A DNA stretch of 64,000 nt from Candidatus Manganitrophus morganii (lineage in GTDB: Bacteria > Nitrospirota > Nitrospiria > SBBL01 > Manganitrophaceae), in NCBI GenBank assembly GCA_021651055.1, contig JAJHOH010000001.1:1116001-1180000 (forward strand), in the 5' to 3' direction. The position numbers were made by a program, and so were the translations under genes. The stretch's first letter is position 1, and each line of letters starts with the position of its first letter. The notes beneath the pieces were generated by a model. It saw only the letters and a list, made by a program, of their open reading frames with translations. It did not search any database and was not told the DNA's origin. This document shows, in pieces, positions 1 through 9,349 of the stretch.

Positions 1-2
1 AC

Positions 3-3000
3 ATCAAAAACCTGGTCGCGGTCGTGAATCACACCAATAACACCCGGATGCGGATCACACAACTCTATGTCGTCGTCAGCTACGGCCCGGTCCGTTTGCA
101 AAACTCCATCGAGGCCGGCTACATCAGCGACGGGGTCAGCCCAAACCTCGGAAATACGACAACGTCATTTAAATTCAAAACGGTTTATTATCAGGTGAAT
201 AACGTCGCTCCCGCCGCAGGCAACCCCAAGATCCATCTCGACGGCAATGCCACCGGCGTCGCCATGACCCTCGACGCAACGGCCGCCGCGGCCCTCCGCG
301 ACGGCGACTACGCCAACGGTGAACAATACATCCACACCGCCACCCTTGCGCAGGGAACCCATAATTACTACTTTTCCGCCACCGATGGAACCAACACCGC
401 CCGGCTGCCGGCCGGCACGGCGACCTACAGCGGCCCCGATGTCGCCCTCAACGGCGCCGCCCCGAACCTGGCCCCATCCGGAAAAGCGACGATCGTGGCC
501 TCTACCGGATGGACCTTCTGCAACGCGACCCCGACTTGCAGCACCAACGGTACCAGCACCTACGCCAATACCGTCGCGCTTGACACCAATGATGGGGACA
601 CCTCCTTTGCCAGAAGCACCGTCAACGGCGACCGGCTCTATATGGAGCTCGACGATCCGGCCGCCCTTTCCGACGCCCTTACGATTACCTCCATTCAGTT
701 GTTTGCCGTCGCCCGGGATACCTCCAGCTCGACGACCACCGGGTTTGATTTCGGTTTGCGGCTCGGCAGCGACGATTACCTCTCGGGAACAACCCAAGTC
801 CCCCCTAATGCTTATGGAACGGCTATCGCCGGCGCCATCTATACCACCCATCCGGCGACCGGAGAAAACTGGAGCTGGAACGACATCAAAGGGATGAGAG
901 CGGTCATCGTGCATCAGACCAACTCCAATGAAATCCGAGTGACACAACTTTATCTGACCGTCAGCTACTCCCCGATCCGGCTCACCTATTCAACCGATCC
1001 CAGGTACTTTGACGACGGGGTCGACCCGAACGGGGGGATTACGACGACGCAATTCAAGTACCGGATTGTTTATACGCAAGCGTACGGCCTCGCCCCCGCA
1101 GCGGGCTATCCCAAAGTTCACATCGACGGCAGCGTCGGCGGCGTCGCCATGACCCTCGATACGGAAGCCCCCGCAGAGCTGCAAGATGGGGATTATACCA
1201 ACGGCGAGCAGTATCTCTCTACCACGACGCTGGGTGCACAGGGAACGCCGCACGACTACTATTTCGACGTCTCGGACGGCACGAATACCGTGCGAACGCC
1301 CCTCTCCGGAACCTTGATCGGCCCGGTCGTCTCCGCCAACGCGCCGACCCTCTCTTTTGCAAGCCAGACGGGATATGCCCTTACGTCGGCAGGCACCGGC
1401 ACCCTGACAACCTCGGGAACCAGCACCGTCACCGGAACAGGCACGAGCTTCACGACCCAACTCCAGGTCGGCACCACCATCACTTCAGCCAGCGGACAGA
1501 CGCGAACAGTCACCGCCATCACAAACAATACCAGTCTCACGGTCGATACCCCCTTCTCCCCCAATCTCTCCGGGGTCGCGTTCACCTATTCCGTCTGGTC
1601 GGGCACCGGCACCTTAACGACCTCGGGGACAACAACCGTCACCGGCAGCGGGACCAGCTTCACCACCCAGCTCCAGGTTGGAAGCACGATCACCGCCTCC
1701 GGCCAAACCCGGACGGTGACGGCCATCGCGAGCAATACTTCATTAACCGTCGATATGGCTTTTTCTCCCAATCTCTCCGCGGCTTCATTCACATTCGCGA
1801 ACGATCTCCCGCTCAGGGGGGTGGAGCCGAACAGCGGAACGGTCAATTCTCAGTTCACTTATAAAATTATTTACACAGACGCCGATAACAATCCCCCGGT
1901 GACCGGTTACCCCCGGCTCCTCCTCGATTACAATACGGTCGTCCATGCCATGTCGCTCGACACCGGCGCCGCGGCGAGCCTGCGGGATGGAAACTACACG
2001 AACGGCGAGCAATATACCGTGACCGTGTATCTCGACTATCCCGGCACCCACGCCTATTCCTTCGATGCGACCGACGGTGTCACGGCGGTCTTCTGGCCGC
2101 TCGACGGCGACGGCTTCCTGGCCCCCTCCGTCACCGATTCGGTCAGCTCCGGGATCGTCATTTATCCGGCAAGCCGGAACTCACAGACTTCGGGATTCAC
2201 CTTCTTGGGGACCGATCAGGATCCTTCCACCGCGCTGGATCCCGGCTACGGCGGGAATGGAACCCTCTCGAACGCCTTGTCCTCGACGACGGTCACCGGG
2301 GTCGGAAGCAATTTCTCCGCCATGAGCGTGGGGAGCATTCTCACCGCCGGTTCCCCCCACCAGAAACGGAGGGTTACCGCCATTGCGAACGACACCTCGC
2401 TGACCACCGACACCGCTTTTTCCCCCAATTTAAGCAGTGCCCCCTGGCGCTATGACGGAGATGTCTCCTACGCGCGAGGAACCCGAAACACCCACAGGCT
2501 CTACATGAACATGGACGACGTCAGCCGAGGCACATCGGCGATTACTTCGGTTCAATTCTTTGCCATCATCCGGGACAATGGGACCGACGATGTGGACTTC
2601 TCGGTCGGGCTCCAGGTCGGCGGGACCGACTACATGACCAGCTACGACACCCCCGGAACCAGCACTTACACGACCTACGCCGGCGCCCTCCACAACACGA
2701 ATCCCAAGACCGGCACGACCTGGACGTGGGACGACATCGAGAGCCTCCTCGGCGTGGTCAAGCATCACGAGGGTTGCAGCCGCTCCTCAAACTGCAGAGA
2801 AATCCGGGTCACGCAAATGTATATCCAGGTCAATTACAACAGCCTTCCGACCCTCTCCTACTCGCCGGAAGGGGGATACTTCGGCACCGACGGCATCGAT
2901 CCCGACGGATGGAACCCGAACCATATTTTCACCTATAAGGTCGTCTATGCCAGCGGATCGAACTTCGCCCCCACCTCGCTAAAGGTCTTCATCGACGGCG

Positions 3001-4562
3001 ACGGCGGGCACGAGATGATCCACGACGGCGAATTCATCACCAACGATCCGTTGCGGAACGGCGACTACACCGACGGAGAGCAATTCTATTACAGCACCGC
3101 GGTGAATGGGCTGGCGGTCGGGCCGCACAATTATTACTTCCTCGCCAACGACGGGAGCAATACCTATCGTCTCCCGACCAGCGGAACCCTCTCCGGACCG
3201 AACGTCTCCGTCAACGAGCCGTTCCTTCAGTTCTCATCGGAGAGCGGGTACGGAACCGATGGGATCAACCCCAATAACGGCGAGAGCGGATCGACACAAT
3301 TTACGTATAAAGTGATCTACACCCACCCCGACAACAACCGCCCGCTGTATGTAAAAGTTCATATCGATGGCGCTCAGGAGGGATCGCTCGCCGTCGACAG
3401 CAGCGCCGCGGCGGCGCTCAAAGACGGCAACTATATCAACGGGGAGCAATACAGCTACACCACAAACTCCGGCGTTGGAAGCCACACGTATCTCTTCGAG
3501 GCGGCCGACGGGGCAAAGCAGGTCTTCTTGCCGGTCGTCCCCTCTTTGGGCCTTCTCTCCGGTCCGACGGTGACCGATCTTATCGCCCCGAATGCGGTGA
3601 CCAATCTGGCCATCAGCACGCGCACCCCCACCTCGACGACATTAACTTGGACCGCGCCGGGAGACGCCGGAACCGGTACCGGCTGTCCGTGCGGAACCGT
3701 CGCCTCTTACAATATCCGTTATTCGACCCTGAAGATCGTTGATGACGCCGCCACCCCGGGAGCCGGAGAGATCCGATTCTCGGATGCAACGGCGGCAAAC
3801 GTCTCCCTGACGCCGCAAGCGGCCGGCACGACGGAAACCGTGACCGTCACGGGACTGAATCCGAATACCCCTTATTACTTTGCGATGAAAAGCACCGACG
3901 CGAAACCGTGGACTTCCGCGATGTCCAACGTGGTCAACGCATCGGCCAATCCGCCGGTTCCGTCAACGAATCTGATGAGCAGCTGGAACATGGTCTCCGT
4001 TCCGATGACCCCGAGCCCGGCCGACGTGGCGACCGTTTTCGGATCGAGCGTCGGGATTCCCGTCAATATCAGAAAATGGGTCTCGACCGGAACAACCAGC
4101 CAAACCGGATCGTTCGCCACCCTCTCTGCCACCGATACGGTACAAGCGGGGATCGGGTATTTCCTCGAATCCCCCGACACCACACGGTTCCTGAACCCGG
4201 CCGGGTCGGCCAATGCGGCCGCCACCTTCTCGATCCCGCTGATGCAAGGGTATAACATCATTGGAAATCCATACACGAAAGATATCGCGCTCGATGCCAC
4301 CTGCGTGAGTCGGAACGGCGGGAGTGGAACCTGCACTTCCTCGGTCAACGATGCCAATTTCAAATCCTACGCCAATGCGGCCGCCGCGGGATGGGTTGGA
4401 AATGCCCTTTATCGATGGGACGGCGCCGCTTACACGTTCCGGACTTACAATGATCCCGATCCTGCGATGAAGGCGACCCTCCAGCTCTGGCAGGGATACT
4501 GGCTGCAGGTGACCGACGCAAATGCGGCGAATACATATAGCCTCATTGTTGTGAAGCCGTAA
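3..4562 (+). CDS. Giant modular secreted/surface protein, 5' end cut off
   Basis: The reading frame is open from base 3, and its first codons match later internal repeats (I..L..V.......R.TQLY..VSY), so the gene starts upstream of the window; the GTG at 24 is not a real start. At least 1,519 residues remain. Ig-like modules with a Y..DGV.PN start and a DGDY.NGEQY motif recur near bases 118-440, 1003-1330, 1810-2130, 2865-3210 and 3235-3560. Beta-sandwich modules (D..TSFAR...RLYM) lie near 440-975 and 2130-2850. A short GTLTTSG..TVTG.GTSF module occurs three times (about 1390-1600, 1606-1800, 2259-2440). A fibronectin III domain (about 3585-3945) precedes a C-terminal domain beginning SSWNMVSVP and ending in GYWLQV. 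This build fits an extracellular adhesin or cell-surface protein; the ligand is unknown. It heads a row of exported proteins. Confidence 0.85.
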   Translation: MKNLVAVVNHTNNTRMRITQLYVVVSYGPVRLQNSIEAGYISDGVSPNLGNTTTSFKFKTVYYQVNNVAPAAGNPKIHLDGNATGVAMTLDATAAAALRDGDYANGEQYIHTATLAQGTHNYYFSATDGTNTARLPAGTATYSGPDVALNGAAPNLAPSGKATIVASTGWTFCNATPTCSTNGTSTYANTVALDTNDGDTSFARSTVNGDRLYMELDDPAALSDALTITSIQLFAVARDTSSSTTTGFDFGLRLGSDDYLSGTTQVPPNAYGTAIAGAIYTTHPATGENWSWNDIKGMRAVIVHQTNSNEIRVTQLYLTVSYSPIRLTYSTDPRYFDDGVDPNGGITTTQFKYRIVYTQAYGLAPAAGYPKVHIDGSVGGVAMTLDTEAPAELQDGDYTNGEQYLSTTTLGAQGTPHDYYFDVSDGTNTVRTPLSGTLIGPVVSANAPTLSFASQTGYALTSAGTGTLTTSGTSTVTGTGTSFTTQLQVGTTITSASGQTRTVTAITNNTSLTVDTPFSPNLSGVAFTYSVWSGTGTLTTSGTTTVTGSGTSFTTQLQVGSTITASGQTRTVTAIASNTSLTVDMAFSPNLSAASFTFANDLPLRGVEPNSGTVNSQFTYKIIYTDADNNPPVTGYPRLLLDYNTVVHAMSLDTGAAASLRDGNYTNGEQYTVTVYLDYPGTHAYSFDATDGVTAVFWPLDGDGFLAPSVTDSVSSGIVIYPASRNSQTSGFTFLGTDQDPSTALDPGYGGNGTLSNALSSTTVTGVGSNFSAMSVGSILTAGSPHQKRRVTAIANDTSLTTDTAFSPNLSSAPWRYDGDVSYARGTRNTHRLYMNMDDVSRGTSAITSVQFFAIIRDNGTDDVDFSVGLQVGGTDYMTSYDTPGTSTYTTYAGALHNTNPKTGTTWTWDDIESLLGVVKHHEGCSRSSNCREIRVTQMYIQVNYNSLPTLSYSPEGGYFGTDGIDPDGWNPNHIFTYKVVYASGSNFAPTSLKVFIDGDGGHEMIHDGEFITNDPLRNGDYTDGEQFYYSTAVNGLAVGPHNYYFLANDGSNTYRLPTSGTLSGPNVSVNEPFLQFSSESGYGTDGINPNNGESGSTQFTYKVIYTHPDNNRPLYVKVHIDGAQEGSLAVDSSAAAALKDGNYINGEQYSYTTNSGVGSHTYLFEAADGAKQVFLPVVPSLGLLSGPTVTDLIAPNAVTNLAISTRTPTSTTLTWTAPGDAGTGTGCPCGTVASYNIRYSTLKIVDDAATPGAGEIRFSDATAANVSLTPQAAGTTETVTVTGLNPNTPYYFAMKSTDAKPWTSAMSNVVNASANPPVPSTNLMSSWNMVSVPMTPSPADVATVFGSSVGIPVNIRKWVSTGTTSQTGSFATLSATDTVQAGIGYFLESPDTTRFLNPAGSANAAATFSIPLMQGYNIIGNPYTKDIALDATCVSRNGGSGTCTSSVNDANFKSYANAAAAGWVGNALYRWDGAAYTFRTYNDPDPAMKATLQLWQGYWLQVTDANAANTYSLIVVKP

Positions 4563-4577
4563 ACCAAGGGGAAATCG

Positions 4578-5411
4578 ATGAAACGATTCTTCTCAATTCT
4601 AATGATCTTGATCGGCACGATGGGAACCGCCTCCATCGGCTGGGCCCTCGATTGGTATATGGTCCTCAATTTCTCGATTCCCGATCCCTTCGCAACAAAC
4701 GGAGCCCTTCAAAGCAGACTGATCCTGGGTGTCAATCCCGCTGCCGACGACAACTTCAATCATCAGTGGGACACGATCGCCTTCCCGACCGGCCCCCTCC
4801 AGGCGACCTTTCCTCATCCGGAATATCCGAGCCACCCCGACTACATCGCCGGAAGCGAATGGCTCTGGCAAGATATCCGGAGCAACGACCAGCCGTCTCA
4901 CACATGGAATATCGATGTCTCCTCGGATCGCGCCGGAGCCAATATTATCCTCTCTTGGACGTTCAAAACCGCCGACAATCTCTGCCAACGCCCGGTCGTT
5001 CGATTGATCGATGCCACCCGCGGCGTAACGACCGAGATCTCGCCCGGCGGCGGCTCGTATGCTTTTCCGAATGGGGACCAGCCGACGCGGCTGGTGGTCG
5101 ACTTTACGGAAGGAGCCTCCGCGCCTCCTCCCCCGCCGCCGACGAATCTCTGGAGTCCGCGACAGGGAAAAGAGAGCATCCTTCTTTCGTGGTCCGGTCT
5201 CATCGAGTCGGATCTCCTCGGGTATCATCTCTTTCGCCGCGCCTCCGGCCAAACGGCCTACACCCAGATCACGTCGCAGCCGGTGACCTCGCTGAGCTTT
5301 CTGGACGGGAACCTCTCTCCGGGAGAGACCTACTTTTACAAAGTGACGGCGGTAAACCCCGACGGCTGCTCCAGCGGAGACTCCAATGAAATTTCGGTCG
5401 CCTTAAATTGA
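4578..5411 (+). CDS. Exported protein with C-terminal fibronectin III domain
   Basis: 277 residues. An N-terminal signal peptide (KRFF, then a hydrophobic stretch ending at GWA, about residues 1-23) marks it as exported. The first 165 residues are a W-rich beta domain I do not recognise. A proline run (APPPPPPT, about residues 176-184) links to a fibronectin III-like domain (residues about 185-277) with LLSWSG, YHLFRR and GETYFYKVTAVN signatures. AAGGGGAAAT precedes the ATG. It begins 15 bp after the giant modular gene and is probably co-transcribed, so it may be a surface partner of that protein. Confidence 0.8.
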   Translation: MKRFFSILMILIGTMGTASIGWALDWYMVLNFSIPDPFATNGALQSRLILGVNPAADDNFNHQWDTIAFPTGPLQATFPHPEYPSHPDYIAGSEWLWQDIRSNDQPSHTWNIDVSSDRAGANIILSWTFKTADNLCQRPVVRLIDATRGVTTEISPGGGSYAFPNGDQPTRLVVDFTEGASAPPPPPPTNLWSPRQGKESILLSWSGLIESDLLGYHLFRRASGQTAYTQITSQPVTSLSFLDGNLSPGETYFYKVTAVNPDGCSSGDSNEISVALN

Positions 5412-5462
5412 CAAAATCGCCGACCGGTGGTTTAGTGGTTTAGAAGGAAGGTAAGGAGGTTT

Positions 5463-6317
5463 ATGAAACCGATTCTTCTTATTTCAATCCTCTTTTTTCT
5501 CGCCGTTCCGGATTTTACCTGGGGGGCCGGAAATCAGGTCAGCAAGACCCTCACCCTCAATACCGGGATGGGGGTCAACAACAACGGCAACAAGAATCTC
5601 TCCACCAGCGACGCCAATGGAGTGGCTTGTGCAGGGACGAGTGCCACGAACTGCGAGTTTGGGCCTTTCCCAGATACCAGCGATCCTTTCAACCCCAACG
5701 ACGACTGCTCCCCTTCCTCCTTCGGCGATTTCTGCTCCTCTCAATTTGATCCCGATCTCCCCGGCGGATTCAATCTGATCGACAACCGCTTTGGAAGGGG
5801 CGCCCCTTGTGGTCCGAACGATACGAGCGGCCCTCCTTTCCCTTACCCTTGCCAGGGGAAAGGATCGGTCTTCCAAATCATCCCCCTTGGAATCGACGAT
5901 CCCAATTCCCCCACGGTCCTTTTGAGCCCCCCCAGCCTGGGAGGGGTCGGGCAGCCGTTTTATCAATTCCGTTCCGATACGTTCGGCACCCTCAGGGTCC
6001 ATCATATCGAATATGGTTGGGATTTCGATGAGGATAACGAGCAGTCGATGAATATCTTCTTTACCGTCGATTCCGTCACCGACGCCAATGGTCAGATGGT
6101 CGGAAACGCCGTCGGCACCTTCAGAATGACCATGGATGACAACCAAGATTCCAACTGCACCCTGACCACAAGCAGCGTCGCTTCAGAGGGACGGTTTGAA
6201 TCGGGGATGACCGGGGTGATTACCTGCGTCGATCGGGGCGGAAACCTCTGTCAGGGCTCCCAATTCAATCCGGGAATGTTCGCCGTATCAGGCAGCTCAT
6301 GGAACCAATGTCCTTAA
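5463..6317 (+). CDS. Exported protein of unknown function
   Basis: 284 residues with a clear signal peptide (MKPILLIS, hydrophobic core, TWGA, about residues 1-22). The mature part is rich in Asn, Gly, Asp and Pro. It has scattered cysteines (CAGTSATNC, CSPSSFGDFC, CGPNDT, CQGKGS, C-terminal NQCP) that could form disulfides after export. No catalytic motif is visible. TAAGGAGG sits 5-11 bases before the ATG, a strong ribosome site. It lies 51 bp after the fibronectin III gene and 14 bp before the next exported gene, so the group reads as one secretion-destined operon. Function is unknown. Confidence 0.75.
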   Translation: MKPILLISILFFLAVPDFTWGAGNQVSKTLTLNTGMGVNNNGNKNLSTSDANGVACAGTSATNCEFGPFPDTSDPFNPNDDCSPSSFGDFCSSQFDPDLPGGFNLIDNRFGRGAPCGPNDTSGPPFPYPCQGKGSVFQIIPLGIDDPNSPTVLLSPPSLGGVGQPFYQFRSDTFGTLRVHHIEYGWDFDEDNEQSMNIFFTVDSVTDANGQMVGNAVGTFRMTMDDNQDSNCTLTTSSVASEGRFESGMTGVITCVDRGGNLCQGSQFNPGMFAVSGSSWNQCP

Positions 6318-6331
6318 TTTTTGGAATAACG

Positions 6332-7306
6332 ATGTCACGGATCAATTATTTATCCATTCTCTTTTTGGGCTTGGCCTTTTTCGGAATTCTTTTACTTTCC
6401 CCGGCGGAGAGCCGCGCCGATTGCGTCGTCACCGGCGGAGCCGGCCCGGAGGAGAGCGCGACCAAAACAGAATGCACCGGTCTTTTTTCCAACCCGCAGT
6501 GCCCCAATTGTCCCGGCTATAGCCCGGCTTTGATGCTTCGGCATATCGATCCCTCCCTCTGCCCCGTCGGTCCCTGTGTCGGCCCCTACTTCAACCGCTC
6601 CGGCCCCGGGGCATTGACCGATAATATGTTTGGGATCGTCTCTTCGGACGACCCCGGGCCCGATACGGTCCTAGGAACGGGTGACGATCGAGCCACCTAT
6701 AAATGCGGACGGACGGTCAGCTCGACGGCGAATAACTTGGCCGGCCTCAACTGCGGCGATATCCGCTTCGACCCGCAAAGCCAGGGAATGTCGGTCCCCA
6801 CAGGGGGCAATTCCCTTCTTCCCTTCACCAGCTCCTTCCCGACCGAAGCCGATTTCTGCGCGGAGGGAGGGACCGACTGTCTCTCCGCCGGAAGCCAAGT
6901 GTCCGACCTGCATATGGGCTACCTGGCGGAAAACATCTTCCACTGGGCCTCCTGCGCCAGCGCCTCCGGGCCTCCCGCTCCTCCCGGCTGCACCACCAGC
7001 GATCAGCGGGAGCGCCAGGTGGTCAATTATATCTTGGGCGGATCGGGGACCCTCGACGCGCCCGGGGCCGGCGATCAACTGATGGATATCACCAGCAGCT
7101 GGCAGACAAACAACGCCAGCCCGACCGCCTTCGATGCTCCTAAGGTCGATTGGACCCAGTATGTCTTTTCTCCAGGCGCCTATCCGTCCCAAGGCGACAT
7201 GGAGCAAAACGACAGCGGAACGCTTCAATACAGCGGGAATAACTCGGTTCTCCCTTCTGTGACCTACTCTTCGGGACCACTGGGACTCGCCTCTACCTCG
7301 CCTTAG
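6332..7306 (+). CDS. Exported Cys-rich protein of unknown function
   Basis: 324 residues from the ATG at 6332. An in-frame ATG at 6299 would overlap the upstream gene and push the signal peptide inward, so 6332 is preferred. The signal peptide runs from MSRINYL through a hydrophobic core to ESRAD. The mature protein has many Cys pairs (PQCPNCPGY, CPVGPC, CAEGGTDC, CASASG..PPGC), pointing to a disulfide-bonded extracellular fold. Asp/Gly-rich loops (DDPGPDTVLGTGDDRA) could bind calcium. It is the last gene of the exported-protein row; the next gene has its own promoter. No function is recognised. Confidence 0.75.
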   Translation: MSRINYLSILFLGLAFFGILLLSPAESRADCVVTGGAGPEESATKTECTGLFSNPQCPNCPGYSPALMLRHIDPSLCPVGPCVGPYFNRSGPGALTDNMFGIVSSDDPGPDTVLGTGDDRATYKCGRTVSSTANNLAGLNCGDIRFDPQSQGMSVPTGGNSLLPFTSSFPTEADFCAEGGTDCLSAGSQVSDLHMGYLAENIFHWASCASASGPPAPPGCTTSDQRERQVVNYILGGSGTLDAPGAGDQLMDITSSWQTNNASPTAFDAPKVDWTQYVFSPGAYPSQGDMEQNDSGTLQYSGNNSVLPSVTYSSGPLGLASTSP

Positions 7307-7525
7307 AAATCAGGCCGTTTTTTCATCCCCATCAATCTTAAGAACCTCAGGAATCTACCGGCCCAAATCGGTCTACTTATATTCTCTATATGCTACCGGC
7401 CTACCTCCGGTCACCTTTGGACATCATTGACTAGAATAAATAATTGACATTATTACACCTGAGTAATATTATTTGACCGTTTTTATCTCAAAAAAAGACA
7501 GAAAGAATCATCCAGGGGAGGTCCA
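7307..7525 (+). promoter_or_regulatory. Intergenic region with sigma-70 promoter for the delta-60 repeat gene
   Basis: TTGACA at 7444-7449 and TATTAT at 7467-7472 are separated by exactly 17 bases. This is a near-consensus sigma-70 promoter about 55 bases upstream of the next ATG. An inverted repeat TTAC-N6-GTAA lies in the spacer and could be an operator. The preceding 130 bases hold no recognisable gene. Confidence 0.75.
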
Positions 7526-9193
7526 ATGAATAAGATAATGGTATATCTGGTCGTCATCGGATTACTATCGGGTGGATTTTTTGAAAATAAAGCAGAAGCC
7601 GCTCCTGGAGATTTGGACGAGAGCTTCGGTGTGGGAGGAAAAGTCACCGAGTTGACCGACCCACCCTGTGACGGAGATACCGCCCTCGCAATCCAACCGG
7701 ATGGAAAGATCTTAGTCGCCGGAAATTGTTTTCCATTTGGTTTTACGGTGGCGCAATACCTCGCAAACGGGACTTTGGACCCTGATTTTGGTATCGGCGG
7801 CTTTACGCAAGGCGTCCTAGGCGAAAAGTCTGTCGCGCATTCTGTTGCAGTTCTACCGGACGGCAAGATCCTCGCCGGCGGAGTTGCACGAATCGAAGAG
7901 GACGGAAGAAATGATAATGATAACGCTTTGGTCCGCTATCTTCAGGACGGAAGTCTGGATACCAGCTTCGGGACGGGCGGGTTTATCACGGACGGTCTGC
8001 CCCACGCCGACGTCCCATTTCAGGCCGCTGACGCGCTTCACCAGATTCTGGTTCTACCGGACGGGAAGATCTTAGCGGGAGGGGTGACTAACGCGGCCAG
8101 CAATGACGATAATGTATGGTTGGGTCGCTATCATTCCGACGGAACACTGGATGAGAGCTTCGGATCGGGCGGGAAGGTCATCTCAGAACGATTAGGGGGT
8201 AATAACCACCAACCCCCTCACCCCTTTGGCATCCAATCCGACGGAAAAATCATTATAATCGGATATATCACAACCAGCACCAACGATTTTGGCCTTGAGC
8301 GCTACAACAACGATGGCACCATAGACTTAACATTCGGAGCAGATGGTCTGGTAACCACCGATTTTGGAGGAACCACGGATTCAAATAATGGCGTATCTAT
8401 TCAACCTGATGACAAGATCTTGGTCGGTGGAGAATCCGCCTCTCGTCTTGCGCTTGCAAGGTATAATTCTGATGGAACGCTGGATACAGGGTTCGGTTTT
8501 GGAGGACTGGTGGCCCTGCAAATTGGCGACCGAGGAAGCCGTCTCCACGCGATGATCGCTCAACCCGACGGCAAGATTCTTGCTGCTGGCTTTGGTGATC
8601 CGAGAACCGGTGAACCGGTACAAAACCTCGATTTTGCTCTCATACGCTTCAATAATGACGGCACGCCCGACTTAAACTTCGGCGAGAACGGTATGGTCTT
8701 TACCGATCTGGGGTTCAGGGAGCGTGCCTATTCCATCGCAATTCAGAATGATCGGAAAATTGTGCTGCATGGCGAAAGCAATCCGAACGGCGGAAGCGGT
8801 TTTTTTCTGACTCGGTATCTCGGCGATGAAGAGGTGCCTCAGCACCAATTCTACGGTTTTCTACCTCCGCTCACAGCGGACGGTCGAACGGTGTTCAAGT
8901 TGGGAAGTGTGATTCCGGTGAAATTCCAGCTATTCGATGAAAATAGTTTACCAGTATCGACCGCAATCGCACACCTCTCGCTGCAAAAGATTTCGGGTAC
9001 AGAACCGGTCGGCGATCCGATCGATGCTTCCTCGGTTTCCAATGCCGACACCGGAAATCAATTCAGGTACAGTGATGATCAATATATCTATAATTTAGAT
9101 ACCAAGCCGCTCTCGTCAGGAACATGGCAATTGCGGGCCATGCTCGATGATGGCTCAACCCATACGATACAAATCGATCTAAAGTCAAAATAA
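7526..9193 (+). CDS. Secreted delta-60 repeat protein with C-terminal PxKF domain
   Basis: 555 residues. The signal peptide covers about residues 1-27 (to AEA). Residues about 28-430 hold at least seven delta-60 repeats, each with a DGSLDTSFG.GG or NPDFGIGG-type turn followed by Q.DGKIL..G. This pattern builds a beta-propeller-like extracellular domain. Residues about 440-555 form a PxKF domain (FYGFLPPL, then GSVIPVKFQL), common at the C-terminus of such secreted proteins. AGGGGAGGT at 7513-7521 sets the ATG, and a strong promoter lies at 7444-7472. The biochemical role of delta-60 proteins is not established; a surface or structural role is likely. Confidence 0.9.
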   Translation: MNKIMVYLVVIGLLSGGFFENKAEAAPGDLDESFGVGGKVTELTDPPCDGDTALAIQPDGKILVAGNCFPFGFTVAQYLANGTLDPDFGIGGFTQGVLGEKSVAHSVAVLPDGKILAGGVARIEEDGRNDNDNALVRYLQDGSLDTSFGTGGFITDGLPHADVPFQAADALHQILVLPDGKILAGGVTNAASNDDNVWLGRYHSDGTLDESFGSGGKVISERLGGNNHQPPHPFGIQSDGKIIIIGYITTSTNDFGLERYNNDGTIDLTFGADGLVTTDFGGTTDSNNGVSIQPDDKILVGGESASRLALARYNSDGTLDTGFGFGGLVALQIGDRGSRLHAMIAQPDGKILAAGFGDPRTGEPVQNLDFALIRFNNDGTPDLNFGENGMVFTDLGFRERAYSIAIQNDRKIVLHGESNPNGGSGFFLTRYLGDEEVPQHQFYGFLPPLTADGRTVFKLGSVIPVKFQLFDENSLPVSTAIAHLSLQKISGTEPVGDPIDASSVSNADTGNQFRYSDDQYIYNLDTKPLSSGTWQLRAMLDDGSTHTIQIDLKSK

Positions 9194-9205
9194 ACTCCTC
9201 GCTTT

Positions 9206-9238
9206 GAGCGGGAGAGGCCTCGGCTCCCTCTCCCGCTC
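9206..9238 (+). terminator. Hairpin terminator after the delta-60 gene
   Basis: GAGCGGGAGAGG (9206-9217) pairs perfectly with CCTCTCCCGCTC (9227-9238) around a 9-base loop, 13 bases after the stop codon. The following T run is weak. It sits between convergent genes and may act on both strands. Confidence 0.6.
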
Positions 9239-9349
9239 TATTCTGCTCGTCTGGCCTAATAAAACACGGCTTACTTAAGTAACCTCTCATATCCGGACGA
9301 TGCTCGTAGTGCTGGCACTACTTTGTTTGCAAAGACGTCTGGTTTTCCA

